Below, piece after piece: positions 49,145-57,466 of a stretch of DNA of 64,000 bases. The DNA comes from Fontibacillus panacisegetis. Its GTDB lineage: Bacteria; Bacillota; Bacilli; Paenibacillales; Paenibacillaceae. The translations under genes and the position numbers were made by a program. The stretch's first letter is position 1. Every line of letters begins with the position of its first letter. A model generated the notes under the pieces. It made no database searches, was not told where the DNA came from, and worked only from the letters and a program-made list of their open reading frames with translations. The stretch is taken from NCBI RefSeq assembly GCF_900102215.1, contig NZ_FNBG01000026.1, positions 1 through 64,000 on the forward strand. The letters run 5' to 3'.

Positions 49145-50383
49145 ATGACATTTATTCAGGAAACGCAACTGATAGCCAAGAACAATGCAGAAAAGGGAGA
49201 AGTAAACTGGGTGCCGGGGAGTGATTCCAAACTGTATCAGTTGGTGGAGGGCCATTATTCGGGAATAAACTTCGGCTTTGGCAATATTGGCTTTGCTATT
49301 ACCACTGAAGGTGTTGTAGTGTTTGACTCCACTGTATCGCCAGAAGGGGGGGAAGCGGTTCTGGCTGAAATTCGCAAACTGACCAGCCTTCCAATCCGTT
49401 ATTTGATCTACACTCATGGTCATGCCGATCATGTGAGCGGAGCTTCCGTATTCAAACGTGAGGGAGCGGTTGTCATCGGCCACCGGAATATCGTCCGCCG
49501 ATTTGACCGTTATACCAAACTTTGGTCTCATCACATGGCCATTAACGGATTACAGTTCAGAAAGAACCTGTTCACGCTGGAACCGAACTTTGTCTATCCG
49601 GACATTACTTACGATCAGGAGTATACCTTCGAGTTGGGAGGAAAAACCTTCCGCCTGGTTCATGGAAAAGGAGAAACTGACGATGCTACCGTAACATATG
49701 TACCGGAAGACGGCGTTGTGTATGTTGGCGATTTCATTTTATGGACCTTTCCCAATATCGGTAATCCGAATAAAGTCATTCGTTATGAAAAGGAATGGTA
49801 CCAGACGCTGGAGCGGGTGCAATCCTGGAACCCCAAGGCAATTGCGACCGGCCATGGCCCGGCACTTCTGGAGCCTGAACAGATTGAGGGAGCACTAGCA
49901 CACAATATCGAGGTGCTGAAGCTGCTTCATGAGCGAACCATAGATTACATTAACAAGGGAGCATCTGAGGAACAGGCTGTAGCCGAAATCGAGCTGCCGG
50001 AGCATCTGCTGAACAGCCCCTTCCTAACGCAAGTTTATGGAACTCGCGAATTCGTCATCCGTGGTATCTATCGCCGGTACACCGGCTGGTTTAACGGCAA
50101 TCCCACCCATTTGGCACCGGCGCCGACGGAAGATGTACGGAGAGAGATAACAGGCTTGATTGGAAATACAAGATATGTACTTGACCGAGCCAAGGAACTG
50201 AAGGTTAACGGCCAGACTCAATTGTCTCTCCATCTGATAGACCTGGTGATCGCTGAGCCGGAGCTGGAGAAGGAAGCTATCCAATTTAAAAGGGAGGCGT
50301 TGCTTGAACTGGCTGATCAGTCACGAAATCTTTTTTATCATAATTTTTATACAGTAAGTGCAGAGGAATTAGAAAATAATTAA
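49145..50383 (+). CDS. Alkylsulfatase-like metallo-beta-lactamase-fold hydrolase
   Basis: A 412-aa protein with an MBL catalytic domain (about 25-260). It shows THGHADH (His91, His93, Asp95, His96), a GETDDATVTY metal region, GDFILW and GHGPAL. A C-terminal helical domain (about 330-400, with LKVNGQTQLSLHLIDLVIAEP) resembles the dimerisation domain of SdsA1-type alkylsulfatases. It lacks the SCP2-like C-terminal domain of full SdsA1, and no signal peptide is visible, so it would act in the cytoplasm. As the last gene of a sulfonate/ester importer operon it probably frees sulfate from an imported alkyl sulfate ester. Substrate is inference. Confidence 0.78.
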   Translation: MTFIQETQLIAKNNAEKGEVNWVPGSDSKLYQLVEGHYSGINFGFGNIGFAITTEGVVVFDSTVSPEGGEAVLAEIRKLTSLPIRYLIYTHGHADHVSGASVFKREGAVVIGHRNIVRRFDRYTKLWSHHMAINGLQFRKNLFTLEPNFVYPDITYDQEYTFELGGKTFRLVHGKGETDDATVTYVPEDGVVYVGDFILWTFPNIGNPNKVIRYEKEWYQTLERVQSWNPKAIATGHGPALLEPEQIEGALAHNIEVLKLLHERTIDYINKGASEEQAVAEIELPEHLLNSPFLTQVYGTREFVIRGIYRRYTGWFNGNPTHLAPAPTEDVRREITGLIGNTRYVLDRAKELKVNGQTQLSLHLIDLVIAEPELEKEAIQFKREALLELADQSRNLFYHNFYTVSAEELENN

Positions 50384-50397
50384 ATGCAATGCATGTA

Positions 50398-50431
50398 AAA
50401 GAACCTCGAGTGAATATGCCTGAGGTTCTTT
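50398..50431 (+). terminator. Terminator of the sulfur-scavenging operon
   Basis: AAAGAACCTC pairs with GAGGTTCTTT (10 bp) with a T-containing tail, 15 bp after the last gene of the operon. Confidence 0.7.
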
Positions 50432-50454
50432 GTTGCTATTAAACTCTACTTGGT

Positions 50455-50509
50455 CGCACTCGTAATGCGTAGGTCGGGGGTTCAATTCCCTTCACCAGCA
50501 TACTTAACT
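50455..50509 (+). repeat. Right copy of 55-bp direct repeat (partial tRNA-Thr)
   Basis: An exact copy of 45042-45096: the 3' part of tRNA-Thr from the anticodon arm plus 9 flanking bases. The 5' half of the tRNA is absent, so this is not a second functional tRNA. A related terminator (AGCGCG..CGCGCT then TTTTT, 50525-50561) follows. Confidence 0.85.
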
Positions 50510-50572
50510 AACTTTCTAAGCAACAGCGCGACTTCCGGGGATTTCGGGGGCCGCGCTTTTTGCTGAAAAACC

Positions 50573-51361
50573 TTATCCCCTGAACATTTCACTAATTGCT
50601 ATTTTGGGATTTGTATATCTTCCTTTTTTTTCAGTTTCTTTTCCGTATTGAATTGCTTTCATAGGACAGTAATGAACACACGCCAGACATTGAGAACAGC
50701 GTTGTCCCCATTGTGGCTTTTCATCCACTTTAATGTTATTTAAATTACAGACCTTTTCACAAGTACCACAACCGGTACAGCGATGATCTGCCTGAAACTT
50801 TGTAGTATCGATGGCATTTTTATTAAATAAAGGATTAATAATGCCGGTTAATAGCCACGGGAGAGGACCTTTTTCTACCTTAAACTCTCCATTTACTCTT
50901 TGGTCAATAGCATGGTTGATATATTTCAAGGTTTCATCAGAAGCGGTAAGCTTTTTGTGCTCTACTTCTTTGGAATCCACGTCACCCATCATGATATAGT
51001 TATTTGGCATTGGGATGGAGAACCCGCTGTTTAAAAGGATGTCTTTTTTTGTTAACCGATTTTGCATCACTTTCATCGTATTTCCTATGCTGCCTCCGCA
51101 AGTAACAATAGAGAAGACATAGTTTCCCCGGTAATTGTTCAACTGCAGCTTCTCAATAAATTCAAGCACGATGGTGGGCGGTCCCCACGCATAAACAGGA
51201 TGTACAAAACCTGCGATTTCATCATCTCTCAGACAGTATTCATGGCTTTCTTCGGCTCTGTTCTCAGCTTCGGCTATTGAAATCAACTTTTCTCCAGTAT
51301 GAAGAGCAATCATTTTTGCGGCATATAGCGAATTTCCTGTCCCGGAAAAATAAAATATCAT
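50573..51361 (-). CDS. EFR1-family flavodoxin-ferredoxin protein
   Basis: A 262-aa cytoplasmic electron-transfer protein. The N-terminal flavodoxin domain (FSGTGNSLYAAKMIA, with the FMN phosphate loop) is fused to two [4Fe-4S] motifs near the C-terminus, CTGCGTCEKVCNL and CSQCLACVHYCP. EFR1-type proteins are common in anaerobes and facultative Firmicutes; partners are poorly known. It is last in a minus-strand group with an FMN-binding protein and ApbE, which points to a flavin-based electron path. Confidence 0.85.
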   Translation of the reverse strand: MIFYFSGTGNSLYAAKMIALHTGEKLISIAEAENRAEESHEYCLRDDEIAGFVHPVYAWGPPTIVLEFIEKLQLNNYRGNYVFSIVTCGGSIGNTMKVMQNRLTKKDILLNSGFSIPMPNNYIMMGDVDSKEVEHKKLTASDETLKYINHAIDQRVNGEFKVEKGPLPWLLTGIINPLFNKNAIDTTKFQADHRCTGCGTCEKVCNLNNIKVDEKPQWGQRCSQCLACVHYCPMKAIQYGKETEKKGRYTNPKIAISEMFRG

Positions 51362-51382
51362 CGTATCACCTCAATCCCAGTT

Positions 51383-51805
51383 TTATTTACCTTGCGCTTC
51401 GTCCAATGCGTGTTCTATCGCTTTGAGATAGGCTTTGGAGGTAAGGGTTGCACCGCTTATCGTATCCACCTGCAACGACTGCGACTGGATTACTCTGCCG
51501 AACAATTCATCGGAAAATGAGGGTGGCCGCTTTTCCTTCTGCTCTATAAGCTTGATGTTTGTGACCTTCTTGGAGGATACGGTGACCTGTACTTTATTGG
51601 CCCTCCATTTATACATGCCGCCTTCATAGTCCCCAAGATAAGTGCCATCATGAAGCTGCTCAAAGTTCACGGTTCCGATCGGGAGGTTTTTGGCTTCACG
51701 CCGCTCTCCCTCAGTAAAGAGTAATGCTCCTCCCAAACCCACGACTACAACACTCACGAATACGATACCTGCGATTAGCAATTTTCTTTTCCCCTTTCTT
51801 GTCAT
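51383..51805 (-). CDS. Membrane-anchored FMN-binding domain protein
   Basis: A 140-aa protein with one N-terminal membrane segment (about 10-30) and an extracellular FMN_bind domain. DTISGATLTS near residue 115 is the flavinylation motif (S/T-G-A-T) where ApbE would attach FMN to Thr. It lies between EFR1 and ApbE, a typical flavin-carrier arrangement for extracytoplasmic electron transfer. Confidence 0.85.
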   Translation of the reverse strand: MTRKGKRKLLIAGIVFVSVVVVGLGGALLFTEGERREAKNLPIGTVNFEQLHDGTYLGDYEGGMYKWRANKVQVTVSSKKVTNIKLIEQKEKRPPSFSDELFGRVIQSQSLQVDTISGATLTSKAYLKAIEHALDEAQGK

Positions 51806-51820
51806 TCTGATCTTCTCCCA

Positions 51821-52786
51821 TCATGAATTCAAAATATTCGTTCGAATACCCTTATCAGCCTGAAAGCAATCTTTCAAACCCTGCGAAACATAAACTTGCA
51901 ATTCCGAATCGACGAGAATGACCTCAGCTCCAGGAAAGTTTGCTAGGAGTTTACGTCCTTTTTCTATTCCGGCTACAAAAAACAGGGTAGACAACGCATC
52001 CGCAGTCGTGGCGCTGTCCGCAACTATGGTTACACTAATCAACCCTGATTCCGCTGGATATCCTGTATGTGGATTTAAAATATGATGACGCCTTTTTCCA
52101 TTACGATCCCAAAAGTATCGCTGATAGTCTCCGGATGTAACTACTCCTTTGTCAGCTACAGAAACAGCACCAATTAAACGCCCTTCCTGCCGAGGATGAC
52201 GAATACCCACGCGCCACGGAGAGCCATCTGGCTTTGTTCCCAGCACAGCTACATTTCCACCGATATTTGTACAAGCCGATGTGACATCAAATTTCTTGAA
52301 TACTTCCAATAACTTATCGCTGGCAAATCCTTTGCCTATTCCCCCCAAGTTAATGGACTGTCCTACTTTTTGAAGTCCTGCGGTCTTTTCATAAGGATCC
52401 AACATCAAATCAGCATAGTTCACTAGGGCAAGAACCCTCCTGATTTTCGCTTCATCCGGAATTTCGTATGAATTCTTATAATCCCACAGGGCTACTAGTG
52501 GACCGATGGTGACATCAAACAATCCTTGACAAAAGCTTGAGAAATGAACAGCCAATGACAACAACTCGTAGGTATCAAGGCTCAGCTTCTCGCATTGTAT
52601 ACCTGCGGACCTGTTGATCCTGCTAATTTCGCTTCCGGGTATAAAACAGCTCAGCATTTGTTCCAACCGTACCGCTTCACCAGCAACAGCTCTGAGGGCT
52701 TCTTCTGCGTGCTTTCCGAAAGCTCTGTGTGTCATCTCTGTATTCATGCCTAAGTTAACGGACTGGGTATCCGTGGTTCTGCTCAT
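51821..52786 (-). CDS. apbE: FAD:protein FMN transferase (no lipoprotein signal)
   Basis: A 321-aa ApbE-type enzyme that moves FMN from FAD to a Thr of FMN_bind proteins. The family landmarks are FDVTIGPLVALWDYKN near 90, the SINLGGIGKGFASDKL Mg/FAD site, NIGGNVAVLG, HHILNPHTGYPA and ADALSTLFFVAGIEKG. Unlike the second ApbE of this window it has no signal peptide or lipobox. Its likely client is the adjacent FMN-binding protein. The ATG at 52786 lies 13 nt after AGGAGG; an overlapping short frame (12 codons from 52793) may aid coupling. Confidence 0.88.
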   Translation of the reverse strand: MSRTTDTQSVNLGMNTEMTHRAFGKHAEEALRAVAGEAVRLEQMLSCFIPGSEISRINRSAGIQCEKLSLDTYELLSLAVHFSSFCQGLFDVTIGPLVALWDYKNSYEIPDEAKIRRVLALVNYADLMLDPYEKTAGLQKVGQSINLGGIGKGFASDKLLEVFKKFDVTSACTNIGGNVAVLGTKPDGSPWRVGIRHPRQEGRLIGAVSVADKGVVTSGDYQRYFWDRNGKRRHHILNPHTGYPAESGLISVTIVADSATTADALSTLFFVAGIEKGRKLLANFPGAEVILVDSELQVYVSQGLKDCFQADKGIRTNILNS

Positions 52787-52845
52787 TGTTCATTGCAAAC
52801 CTCCTTTCACATGTCAGTCGGATGTTGGCGTAAGTTTCACTAGCA

Positions 52846-53427
52846 CTATTTTGAATGCTCGGTTAATCCTTTCATGACAAACTCCGCCATGTAATCTAAA
52901 ATCTGCGGGAAATGCTGAACCCCGATTTCTTCCTTATGTGTATCTATACTGATGATCGCTGTAAAAAAAGCCATGATAAGCTCAATATCAATATCGTTTC
53001 TTATTTTTCCTTCAACCTGCCATTGCCTGAACAGTTCTGCAAAGCTGCCATATAAGAAATCAACCTTATCAATGCCGTTCTCTTCACGGTAGAGCTCCTC
53101 CAGCATGCCATAGACATCTTTGTTATACCATTGTCTTAATATCGGACTGGAGTTCATACCAATGATGTTCATAGATAACAACTTCTTGAGTAGTGTTAAG
53201 GGATCATCCTTCAAGTCCATGGAGTCCATCATGCTCTTTTTAAGCTTCACGTTTTCTTCTAAAAAGATCTCCAGGAAAAGCTTCTCTTTGGAAGGGTAGT
53301 AATTATAAAATGTACCGACCCCGACCCCAGCCATTTTTGTGATTTGGGATACATTGGTATCTTTAAATCCTTTGGAACTGAACAACTCTTTTCCGCTATT
53401 TAGAATAATCGTCTTTTTATCTTCCAC
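52846..53427 (-). CDS. TetR-family regulator of the redox cluster
   Basis: A 193-aa TetR regulator with a helix-turn-helix (FKDTNVSQITKMAGVGVGTFYNYYPSKE) and a TetR C-terminal ligand domain. The GTG start follows GGAGGTTTAC. It is the first gene of the minus-strand redox group. A 10-6-10 TGAATGAATA palindrome 63 bp upstream is a good candidate operator for autoregulation. Confidence 0.87.
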   Translation of the reverse strand: MEDKKTIILNSGKELFSSKGFKDTNVSQITKMAGVGVGTFYNYYPSKEKLFLEIFLEENVKLKKSMMDSMDLKDDPLTLLKKLLSMNIIGMNSSPILRQWYNKDVYGMLEELYREENGIDKVDFLYGSFAELFRQWQVEGKIRNDIDIELIMAFFTAIISIDTHKEEIGVQHFPQILDYMAEFVMKGLTEHSK

Positions 53428-53489
53428 GTTGTAAACCTCCGACTAACTTGAATTTGCAGCATAAGCTAATGACACGAAATCCCATTTTA

Positions 53490-53515
53490 TGAATGAATAT
53501 TTTTTTATTCATTCA
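53490..53515 (-). promoter_or_regulatory. Palindromic TetR operator candidate
   Basis: TGAATGAATA and TATTCATTCA form a perfect 10-bp inverted repeat around six T. FadR/TetR-type operators of Bacillus (TGAATGA..TCATTCA) look similar. It lies upstream of the TetR gene. Confidence 0.6.
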
Positions 53516-53678
53516 GATTATAGCATGAATTTCCTTTTATGTAAGGGGAGATTTAATAAATATTTCCACATTTTAAAGTTAGTTAGTAGGACTCCTTCAC
53601 TTTGAATTACATATGTTTGAAGAAAGGTTTGGCTGTAATGCTAGCAAATTGATATGTATTCATTTAAAATACTAATAA

Positions 53679-53693
53679 TGATAATCATTATCA
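53679..53693 (+). promoter_or_regulatory. Fur box upstream of the AraC regulator
   Basis: TGATAATCATTATCA is a perfect 7-1-7 Bacillus Fur box. It lies just downstream of a plausible TTGATA / TAATAA promoter (53649, 53673) and 40 bp before the AraC start, so iron-bound Fur should repress this gene. Confidence 0.85.
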
Positions 53694-53732
53694 ATTAAGT
53701 GAAATGAAAATGAATCCATGAGGTGAATATTG

Positions 53733-54701
53733 ATGATAGAGGATCGAGCAGATTGGTATGATATTGAAAGTTTGCACCCCAAGCACCATCTTCTTGCAGA
53801 TAATTTGAACAGTTTATACCGTACGCGGTCTTGCGTGAGTAAAAGGTTACAAATACCAGAGCAGTTCGGGCAGGGATTCTGGAAGAGGTTCAAAGTAAAT
53901 TCTGTCATAGATATTGCTGTGTGCGAAATGAGCTTTCATGAGGATATTGAGATGAGCTGTCTTGAGCAAAATGATTCTATTAAGTGGGGGTATTCTCTGG
54001 GTGCTCCGATTGAGTGGGAAGTCAGATCGATGAATCGGGCATACCAGTTAAATTATGGAGAGATGTCAGTTTTTGGACATCAACCGGCCGATTGTGTAGG
54101 TGCATATCGAGCTGGGACACCTTACTGCGGAATTACGGTTAAAATTGATCGAAAATATCTTGAGGGTATGCTTTTTTATCATACTCAACCGAAAGGGAAT
54201 GAACCATATTTTACTCACATTGCTCCCCCGTCAATACATCGTATCTTCAGAGAAATGCTTGACTGTAATTATGAAGACAATATTAAGAGAATATATCTGG
54301 AGGGGAAGGTGTTGGAATTGGCGGCCGTTTATTTGCATGAGTTGATGCATATGTCGCCTATAAGCGCAGGGTTATCTCGAACTGATATAGAATCTTTACT
54401 CAAAGCAAAAGAGATACTGGATCATGATTTAGTGGGTGCTCCAGGAATTCAAGAGCTCTCCAAGAAGGTGTGCCTGAATGAATTTAAACTGAAAAAGGGA
54501 TTCAAGCAGCTGTTTGGTCTGCCAATTCATGCATACGTCATTGATTGCAGGTTAGAGGTTGCCTATAAACTGCTTGAAAGCGGCTCATCAACGGTTACGA
54601 TGGCAGCTGCGATGGCAGGTTTCAGCAATCCGAGCTATTTTGCCGAGAAGTTTAGACAGAAGTATGGCGCTATTCCCTCGCGTTTTTTTGGAAGAACCTA
54701 G
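53733..54701 (+). CDS. AraC-family regulator of the iron-uptake cluster
   Basis: A 322-aa regulator with an unrecognised ligand-binding N-terminal part (about 1-215) and an AraC double helix-turn-helix (about 225-322, with KVCLNEFKLKKGFKQLFG and MAGFSNPSYFAEKFRQKYG). The overall type, one-component and next to a siderophore-like transporter, matches YbtA/PchR regulators that respond to a ferric siderophore. The ATG at 53733 follows GAGGTGA. It lies between two Fur boxes. Confidence 0.82.
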   Translation: MIEDRADWYDIESLHPKHHLLADNLNSLYRTRSCVSKRLQIPEQFGQGFWKRFKVNSVIDIAVCEMSFHEDIEMSCLEQNDSIKWGYSLGAPIEWEVRSMNRAYQLNYGEMSVFGHQPADCVGAYRAGTPYCGITVKIDRKYLEGMLFYHTQPKGNEPYFTHIAPPSIHRIFREMLDCNYEDNIKRIYLEGKVLELAAVYLHELMHMSPISAGLSRTDIESLLKAKEILDHDLVGAPGIQELSKKVCLNEFKLKKGFKQLFGLPIHAYVIDCRLEVAYKLLESGSSTVTMAAAMAGFSNPSYFAEKFRQKYGAIPSRFFGRT

Positions 54702-54816
54702 TCTCTACCGGAATAATCCGGTTTTGTATCGAAATATTCCTGATTAAGGTGTCGTAAGGAGAGGGAGTATGCGATAGTTACATAGAGTAAAATATTCGTG
54801 AAACAGGAGATGAAAA

Positions 54817-54858
54817 ATGCAGCATAAAATCACCGCGATTAATCGTAATAATTACTAA
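54817..54858 (+). CDS. Possible 13-codon leader ORF
   Basis: A tiny frame (MQHKITAINRNNY) has a good AGGAGATGAAAA ribosome site. It lies between the AraC gene and the Fur box of the transport operon. No homology can be judged; it may be chance. Confidence 0.2.
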   Translation: MQHKITAINRNNY

Positions 54859-54911
54859 ATATGACCTGTTTACTTTTGATGAGTAGGGAGGTTTATTATT
54901 TTCGCATCAAT

Positions 54912-54931
54912 TGATAATGATTATCATTATC
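54912..54931 (+). promoter_or_regulatory. Fur box upstream of the iron ECF/ABC operon
   Basis: GATAATGATTATCATTATC (54913-54931) is a perfect 19-bp classical Fur box and also contains the 7-1-7 form at 54912-54926. It lies 60-80 bp before the S-component start. Confidence 0.9.
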
Positions 54932-54990
54932 TGCTTCACCAGCATTTTTCTGCTTTGTTCAATTACAACACTATAAGGAGAGAGAGTTTA

Positions 54991-55587
54991 ATGACAGGAA
55001 GGCTTAAAACTAAGGATTTTATATTGATTGGCATTTTCAGCATTTTGATCTATGTGGTGAACGCTGTTGTAGGTTCAGTATTAACACCCATTATGGGAGC
55101 AGCGGCTATGCCTTTAATTTCGGGTTTCTGCCTCTTTTTCTCGGCAATTGTGTATTTGCTCATGGCGATGAAGATAGCCAAAAAAGGGGTTCTGCTGGTG
55201 CAATGTGTGGTCAACGGGCTGGTGTACACTTTGATGGGTGTTCCCTTGATGCTGGTTTTCTTTAGTCTGGCAGGGTTGTTGGGAGAAACGGTATTGTATC
55301 CGGGAGAAGGAGGCCAGTATCGTAGCCTGAAGAGACAGGCTCTGGCATATGCTACATATGGTGGTTTATTCGGCATTGGATCGTCGGTAACGATCTATGT
55401 TTACGGCGGTGATTACCTTGCCAATATGTTTGCCAAGGATACGCTGGAGAGAATGCTGTACTTTGCTTACTCGCCAATATGGGTTGCTTCGAGTATCGTT
55501 TTTTCATTTGTTATGACTTTACTGGGCTGTTGGTTTGCATCCAAGCTGCTGAACAAACATTTTATTAAAGCAGGCATGATTAAATAA
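54991..55587 (+). CDS. MptD-family ECF transporter S component
   Basis: A 198-aa membrane protein with about five to six segments of the MptD (Trep_Strep) S-component family: LKTKDFILIGIFSILIYVV at the N-terminus and LGETVLYPGEGGQYRSLKRQALAYATYGG in the middle are typical. The ATG at 54991 follows AAGGAGAG. With the downstream ABC half-transporters, EcfT and EcfA it forms one Fur-controlled operon. The substrate is probably an iron-siderophore-type compound, by context. Confidence 0.85.
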   Translation: MTGRLKTKDFILIGIFSILIYVVNAVVGSVLTPIMGAAAMPLISGFCLFFSAIVYLLMAMKIAKKGVLLVQCVVNGLVYTLMGVPLMLVFFSLAGLLGETVLYPGEGGQYRSLKRQALAYATYGGLFGIGSSVTIYVYGGDYLANMFAKDTLERMLYFAYSPIWVASSIVFSFVMTLLGCWFASKLLNKHFIKAGMIK

Positions 55588-55612
55588 TTGAGTGATAAGA
55601 AGGTGGATTCAA

Positions 55613-57466
55613 ATGAACTCCAATTCCGAAGTTGTCGGATTGTTTAGAATTGTTTCTACAAAAAAAGGACTTCTGATCGTTGCCAGCGTATTTTCGACGT
55701 TGTCCAGTTTGCTGCAGATTGTACCCTTTTTTGCAGTATTTAAAATTATAGAAGAACTGCTTATGCATGCCCAAAATGCCGCCGGAATTAACAAGGAGCT
55801 TATTATACATTGGGGTATGTGGGCATTTCTGGCTCTGGTAGGCGCTTTGATCGCCTTATATATCGGCGGGATGTGTTCGCATATCGCTGCTTTTAACATA
55901 CTCTATGAGCTTCGGGTGCGGTTGTCCGAGCATGTGGCTAAAGTACCTATGGGCTATCACAACAAGACGGCTAGCGGGGAACTGAAGAAAATTATTGAGG
56001 TCAGTGTGGAGAAAATCGAAAAATTTATTGCTCATCAATTGCCCGATCTTGTTAGCGCGGTTATTGTTCCGCTGTCCTTATTGATTTATTTATTTTGGCT
56101 GGATTGGCGGATGGCTCTGGTGTTGCTGCTTCCCATCGGAATCGGCTTTTGGCTGCAAGCTAGAGTATTTGGAAGCGAGGAAGGACAAAAGGCTTACCGG
56201 GACTTCCAATACGCGGTAGAAGAAATGAATGCAACGGGCATCGAGTATGTCAGGGGCATGCCTGCCGTTAAAGTGTTTGGTATCACAGCGGAATCTTTTT
56301 TAACCTTCAAACAGGCGGTGACTCGTTACCGGGACATCTCGCTGAATATAACGAATATGTGCAAAACGTCGTATAGCCTGTTTTTTATCATCATTAGCTC
56401 TTTATTTGTTTTCGCTGTCCCGATCGGGATTTTGCTTTCCAGCGGCCAGGCATACAATCAATCGTTTGCTGTTACGTTTATCTTGATTTTGATTATTACG
56501 CCGAGCTTGTCGGCACCGCTGCTCAAGCTGCTTTATCTGGGAAGCGGCCTGAGAGAAATAGTGGAAGGCAACAAACGCATTGCAGCGGTTTTTGCCGAGG
56601 AGGTTGTAAGCGAACCGACGGTGCCCCGCGTTTCTTCCTCCTATGATGTTTCCTTTGATCAGGTTTCATTTGCTTATGAGAGTAAAGATAGCATGGACTT
56701 CAAACATGTACTGTCCAATATCAGCTTTGTGGCGAGAGCAGGAGAAATGACCGCGCTTGTAGGGCCATCGGGTGGGGGAAAGTCAACTATAGCGAATTTG
56801 CTGCTGCGGTTTTGGGATGTGAAGGAGGGGCAAATTACAATCGGTGATGTGCCTATACGTGAGATGGGAACCGAAAGGCTGATGGATACAGTGTCTTTTG
56901 TGTTCCAGGATGTGCATCTATTCTACGATACGATTGAGGAGAACATCCGAATGGGAAATACAGCCGCATCCAAAGAAGAGGTTATGAAAGCAGCCAGAAC
57001 AGCTTGCTGCCACGAATTTATCGAGAAATTGGAGTATGGATATGATACGAAAATAGACGAAGGAGGAACCTACCTGTCCGGTGGAGAGGCTCAGCGAATC
57101 GCCATTGCCCGCGCTTTGCTCAAAAATGCCCCTGTTCTTGTGCTGGATGAAGCTACGGCTTATGCTGATGCCGAAAATGAAAGGAAGATTCAGCAAGGGC
57201 TTGCGGAGTTGGTTAAGGATAAAACTGTACTCATCATTGCTCATCGGTTGTCGACGATACGTGGAGCCGAACAGATCATCGTCGTTAATCAAGGCGAGAT
57301 TGCTGAACGCGGAACACATGAAGAGCTGCGAGAGCGAAACGGGTTATATGAGCAGATGTGGCGGGCGCATATCAGTGCAGCTCGCTGGAAGCTCGGTTTG
57401 GATGATCAGCTGTCCCGGCAGCCTGTCGCCGCGGCTGTTGTCAAGGAGGATATGAGCGATGAATAA
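55613..57466 (+). CDS. Exporter-fold ABC half-transporter 1 (YbtP/IrtA-like)
   Basis: A 617-aa half-transporter with an N-terminal six-helix membrane domain (about 15-310) and a C-terminal ATPase (Walker A GPSGGGKST, signature LSGGEAQR, Walker B LVLDEATAYAD). Although exporter-fold, the closest context (AraC, ECF, Fur) is that of YbtP/YbtQ and IrtA/IrtB, which import siderophores. It lacks the extra siderophore-reductase domain of IrtA. The ATG follows AAGGTGG. It overlaps the next gene by 8 bp. Confidence 0.85.
   Translation: MNSNSEVVGLFRIVSTKKGLLIVASVFSTLSSLLQIVPFFAVFKIIEELLMHAQNAAGINKELIIHWGMWAFLALVGALIALYIGGMCSHIAAFNILYELRVRLSEHVAKVPMGYHNKTASGELKKIIEVSVEKIEKFIAHQLPDLVSAVIVPLSLLIYLFWLDWRMALVLLLPIGIGFWLQARVFGSEEGQKAYRDFQYAVEEMNATGIEYVRGMPAVKVFGITAESFLTFKQAVTRYRDISLNITNMCKTSYSLFFIIISSLFVFAVPIGILLSSGQAYNQSFAVTFILILIITPSLSAPLLKLLYLGSGLREIVEGNKRIAAVFAEEVVSEPTVPRVSSSYDVSFDQVSFAYESKDSMDFKHVLSNISFVARAGEMTALVGPSGGGKSTIANLLLRFWDVKEGQITIGDVPIREMGTERLMDTVSFVFQDVHLFYDTIEENIRMGNTAASKEEVMKAARTACCHEFIEKLEYGYDTKIDEGGTYLSGGEAQRIAIARALLKNAPVLVLDEATAYADAENERKIQQGLAELVKDKTVLIIAHRLSTIRGAEQIIVVNQGEIAERGTHEELRERNGLYEQMWRAHISAARWKLGLDDQLSRQPVAAAVVKEDMSDE

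Larger units (their letters stand above)
53428..53732. other. Divergent intergenic region between the TetR and AraC regulators
   Basis: This 305-bp region holds the TetR operator palindrome (53490-53515) and the Fur box with a -10/-35 for the AraC gene. No coding frame is convincing. It is AT-rich. Confidence 0.55.

Noticed and set aside
50455-50509. Second tRNA-Thr gene
   Set aside because: The 5' half of the tRNA, including the acceptor 5' strand and D-arm, is missing.
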